From the NCBI RefSeq assembly GCF_013386765.1, contig NZ_JACARE010000018.1:335339-399338 (forward strand): DNA of 64,000 nt. Reading direction: 5' to 3'. Position 1 is the first letter of the stretch; every line of letters begins with the position of its first letter. Under the pieces are notes generated by a model. That model saw only the letters and a program-made list of their open reading frames with translations, searched no databases and had not been told where the DNA came from. The stretch is from Pseudomonas yamanorum. GTDB lineage: Bacteria; Pseudomonadota; Gammaproteobacteria; Pseudomonadales; Pseudomonadaceae. The position numbers were made by a program, and so were the translations under genes. This document shows, one piece after another, positions 63,390-64,000 of the stretch.

Positions 63390-64000
63390 ATGTCGGCCAA
63401 ACAGAAGCCTGTAAATACCCCGTTGCATTTGCTCCAACAACTTTCGGGCAGCCTGCTCGAGCATTTGGAAAGCGCCTGTTCACAAGCCTTGGCTGATGCT
63501 GAGAAGTTGCTCGCCAAGCTTGAAAAACAACGCGGCAAAGCTCAGGAAAAACTGCACAAATCCCGTACCAAACTGCAAGGCGCAGCAACCGCTGGCAAAG
63601 CCAAGGCACAAGCCAAAGCCAAGGACGCCGTCAAAGAACTTGAGGACCTGCTCGACGCCCTCAAGGATCGTCAATCCGAAACCCGCACCTACATTTCCCA
63701 ACTCAAGCGTGATGCTTCCGAGAGCCTGAAACTGGCTCAGGGCATTGGTCGTGTGAAGGAAGCTGTCGGCAAAGTGCTGAGCACCCGTGCTCCGGCCAAA
63801 GCCGTTGCAGCCAGCGCGGCGAAAAAGCCTGCCAGCAAAGCAGTCGCCGCCAAGGCACCTGCAAAAGCTGCGACCAAGCCTGCGGTAAAAGCACCGGCTA
63901 AACCGGCTGCTAAAACTGCTGCTGCGAAACCAGCTGCCAAGCCAGCCGCTAAAACTGCTGCTGCCAAACCGGCCGCCAAGCCAGCTGCTAAAACCGCTGC
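63390..64000 (+). CDS. algP: AlgP, histone H1-like alginate regulator (cut by window end)
   Basis: The first 203 codons are present. The N-terminal helical domain (LHLLQQLSGSLLEHLESACS, VKELEDLLDALKDRQSETRT) is followed by a Lys/Ala/Pro-rich tail with KPAAKTAA-type repeats, which the window end truncates. AlgP binds DNA and affects alginate transcription; its repeats vary in number between strains. AGGAGG lies six bases before ATG 63390. Confidence 0.95.
   Translation, partial: MSAKQKPVNTPLHLLQQLSGSLLEHLESACSQALADAEKLLAKLEKQRGKAQEKLHKSRTKLQGAATAGKAKAQAKAKDAVKELEDLLDALKDRQSETRTYISQLKRDASESLKLAQGIGRVKEAVGKVLSTRAPAKAVAASAAKKPASKAVAAKAPAKAATKPAVKAPAKPAAKTAAAKPAAKPAAKTAAAKPAAKPAAKTA

Noticed and set aside
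63830..64000. Repeated Lys-Pro-Ala codons, repeat array or CRISPR-like signal
   Set aside because: These are protein-coding repeats of algP in one frame; there are no spacers and repeat units vary.

Overview
The window is chromosomal DNA of a Pseudomonas, most likely of the P. fluorescens group. Evidence for this is the gene order glnK-amtB-yjbQ-sutA, lysA-dapF-DUF484-xerC, cyaY-rnk-cyaA and argH-algR-hemCDXY-dsbB-rsd/algQ-algP, the Pseudomonas-specific regulators SutA, AlgR, Rsd/AlgQ and AlgP, and two REP doublets carrying the GTGGCGAGGGAGC motif typical of P. fluorescens strains.

Bases about 418-36562 are a genomic island of roughly 36 kb inserted in comM. The 3' part of comM is at the left edge of the window and the 5' part at 36562-37468, both on the minus strand. 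The break falls directly after the Walker B residues (FLDE), so the ATPase is destroyed. The island ends carry an imperfect inverted repeat of about 30 bases with a perfect 13-base core (436-448 and 36526-36538). A four-gene, translationally coupled recombination operon (36045 down to 29770) lies at the right end. It encodes two full tyrosine recombinases, a large protein with no fold I recognise and a small helical protein, and recalls the Tn554 tnpABC and gamma-mobile-trio (GMT) modules.

The cargo falls into blocks. (1) A Gabija-like OLD nuclease plus UvrD-type helicase at the left end, followed by a DUF3800 protein with a frameshifted small partner. (2) An arsenic block with arsN2, arsC, arsR, arsB, a second arsC, arsH, a glutaredoxin-type arsC, a broken arsO and arsN1. 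Its promoter carries three copies of ATATTCG spaced exactly 16 bases apart. (3) A chromate transporter, and then a fluoride block: a fluoride riboswitch, fluC, a DUF190 gene and a pyrophosphatase, with nhaA next to it. (4) A defence-like block with a DEDD exonuclease-like protein, a PD-(D/E)XK-like protein, a Shedu (DUF4263) nuclease, a HEPN-motif protein, a regulator with a 30-base palindrome, and an AbiJ-type protein. (5) An AT-rich overlapping pair, a two-helix membrane protein plus a methyltransferase. (6) A CoiA-like nuclease and several small unknown genes.

Right of the island is core genome. It contains a LysR regulator divergent from cyclopropane fatty acid synthase; ubiK; the nitrogen-controlled glnK-amtB operon, with a sigma-54 promoter and an NtrC-like dyad; sutA; the minus-strand group lptM-lysA-dapF-DUF484-xerC-HAD; cyaY, rnk and adenylate cyclase; a glutathione transferase; argH; algR followed by the haem genes hemC, hemD, hemX and hemY; dsbB; rsd/algQ; an FKBP-type isomerase; and the start of algP, cut by the window end. 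The fimS/algZ kinase gene that accompanies algR in P. aeruginosa is not between argH and algR here.
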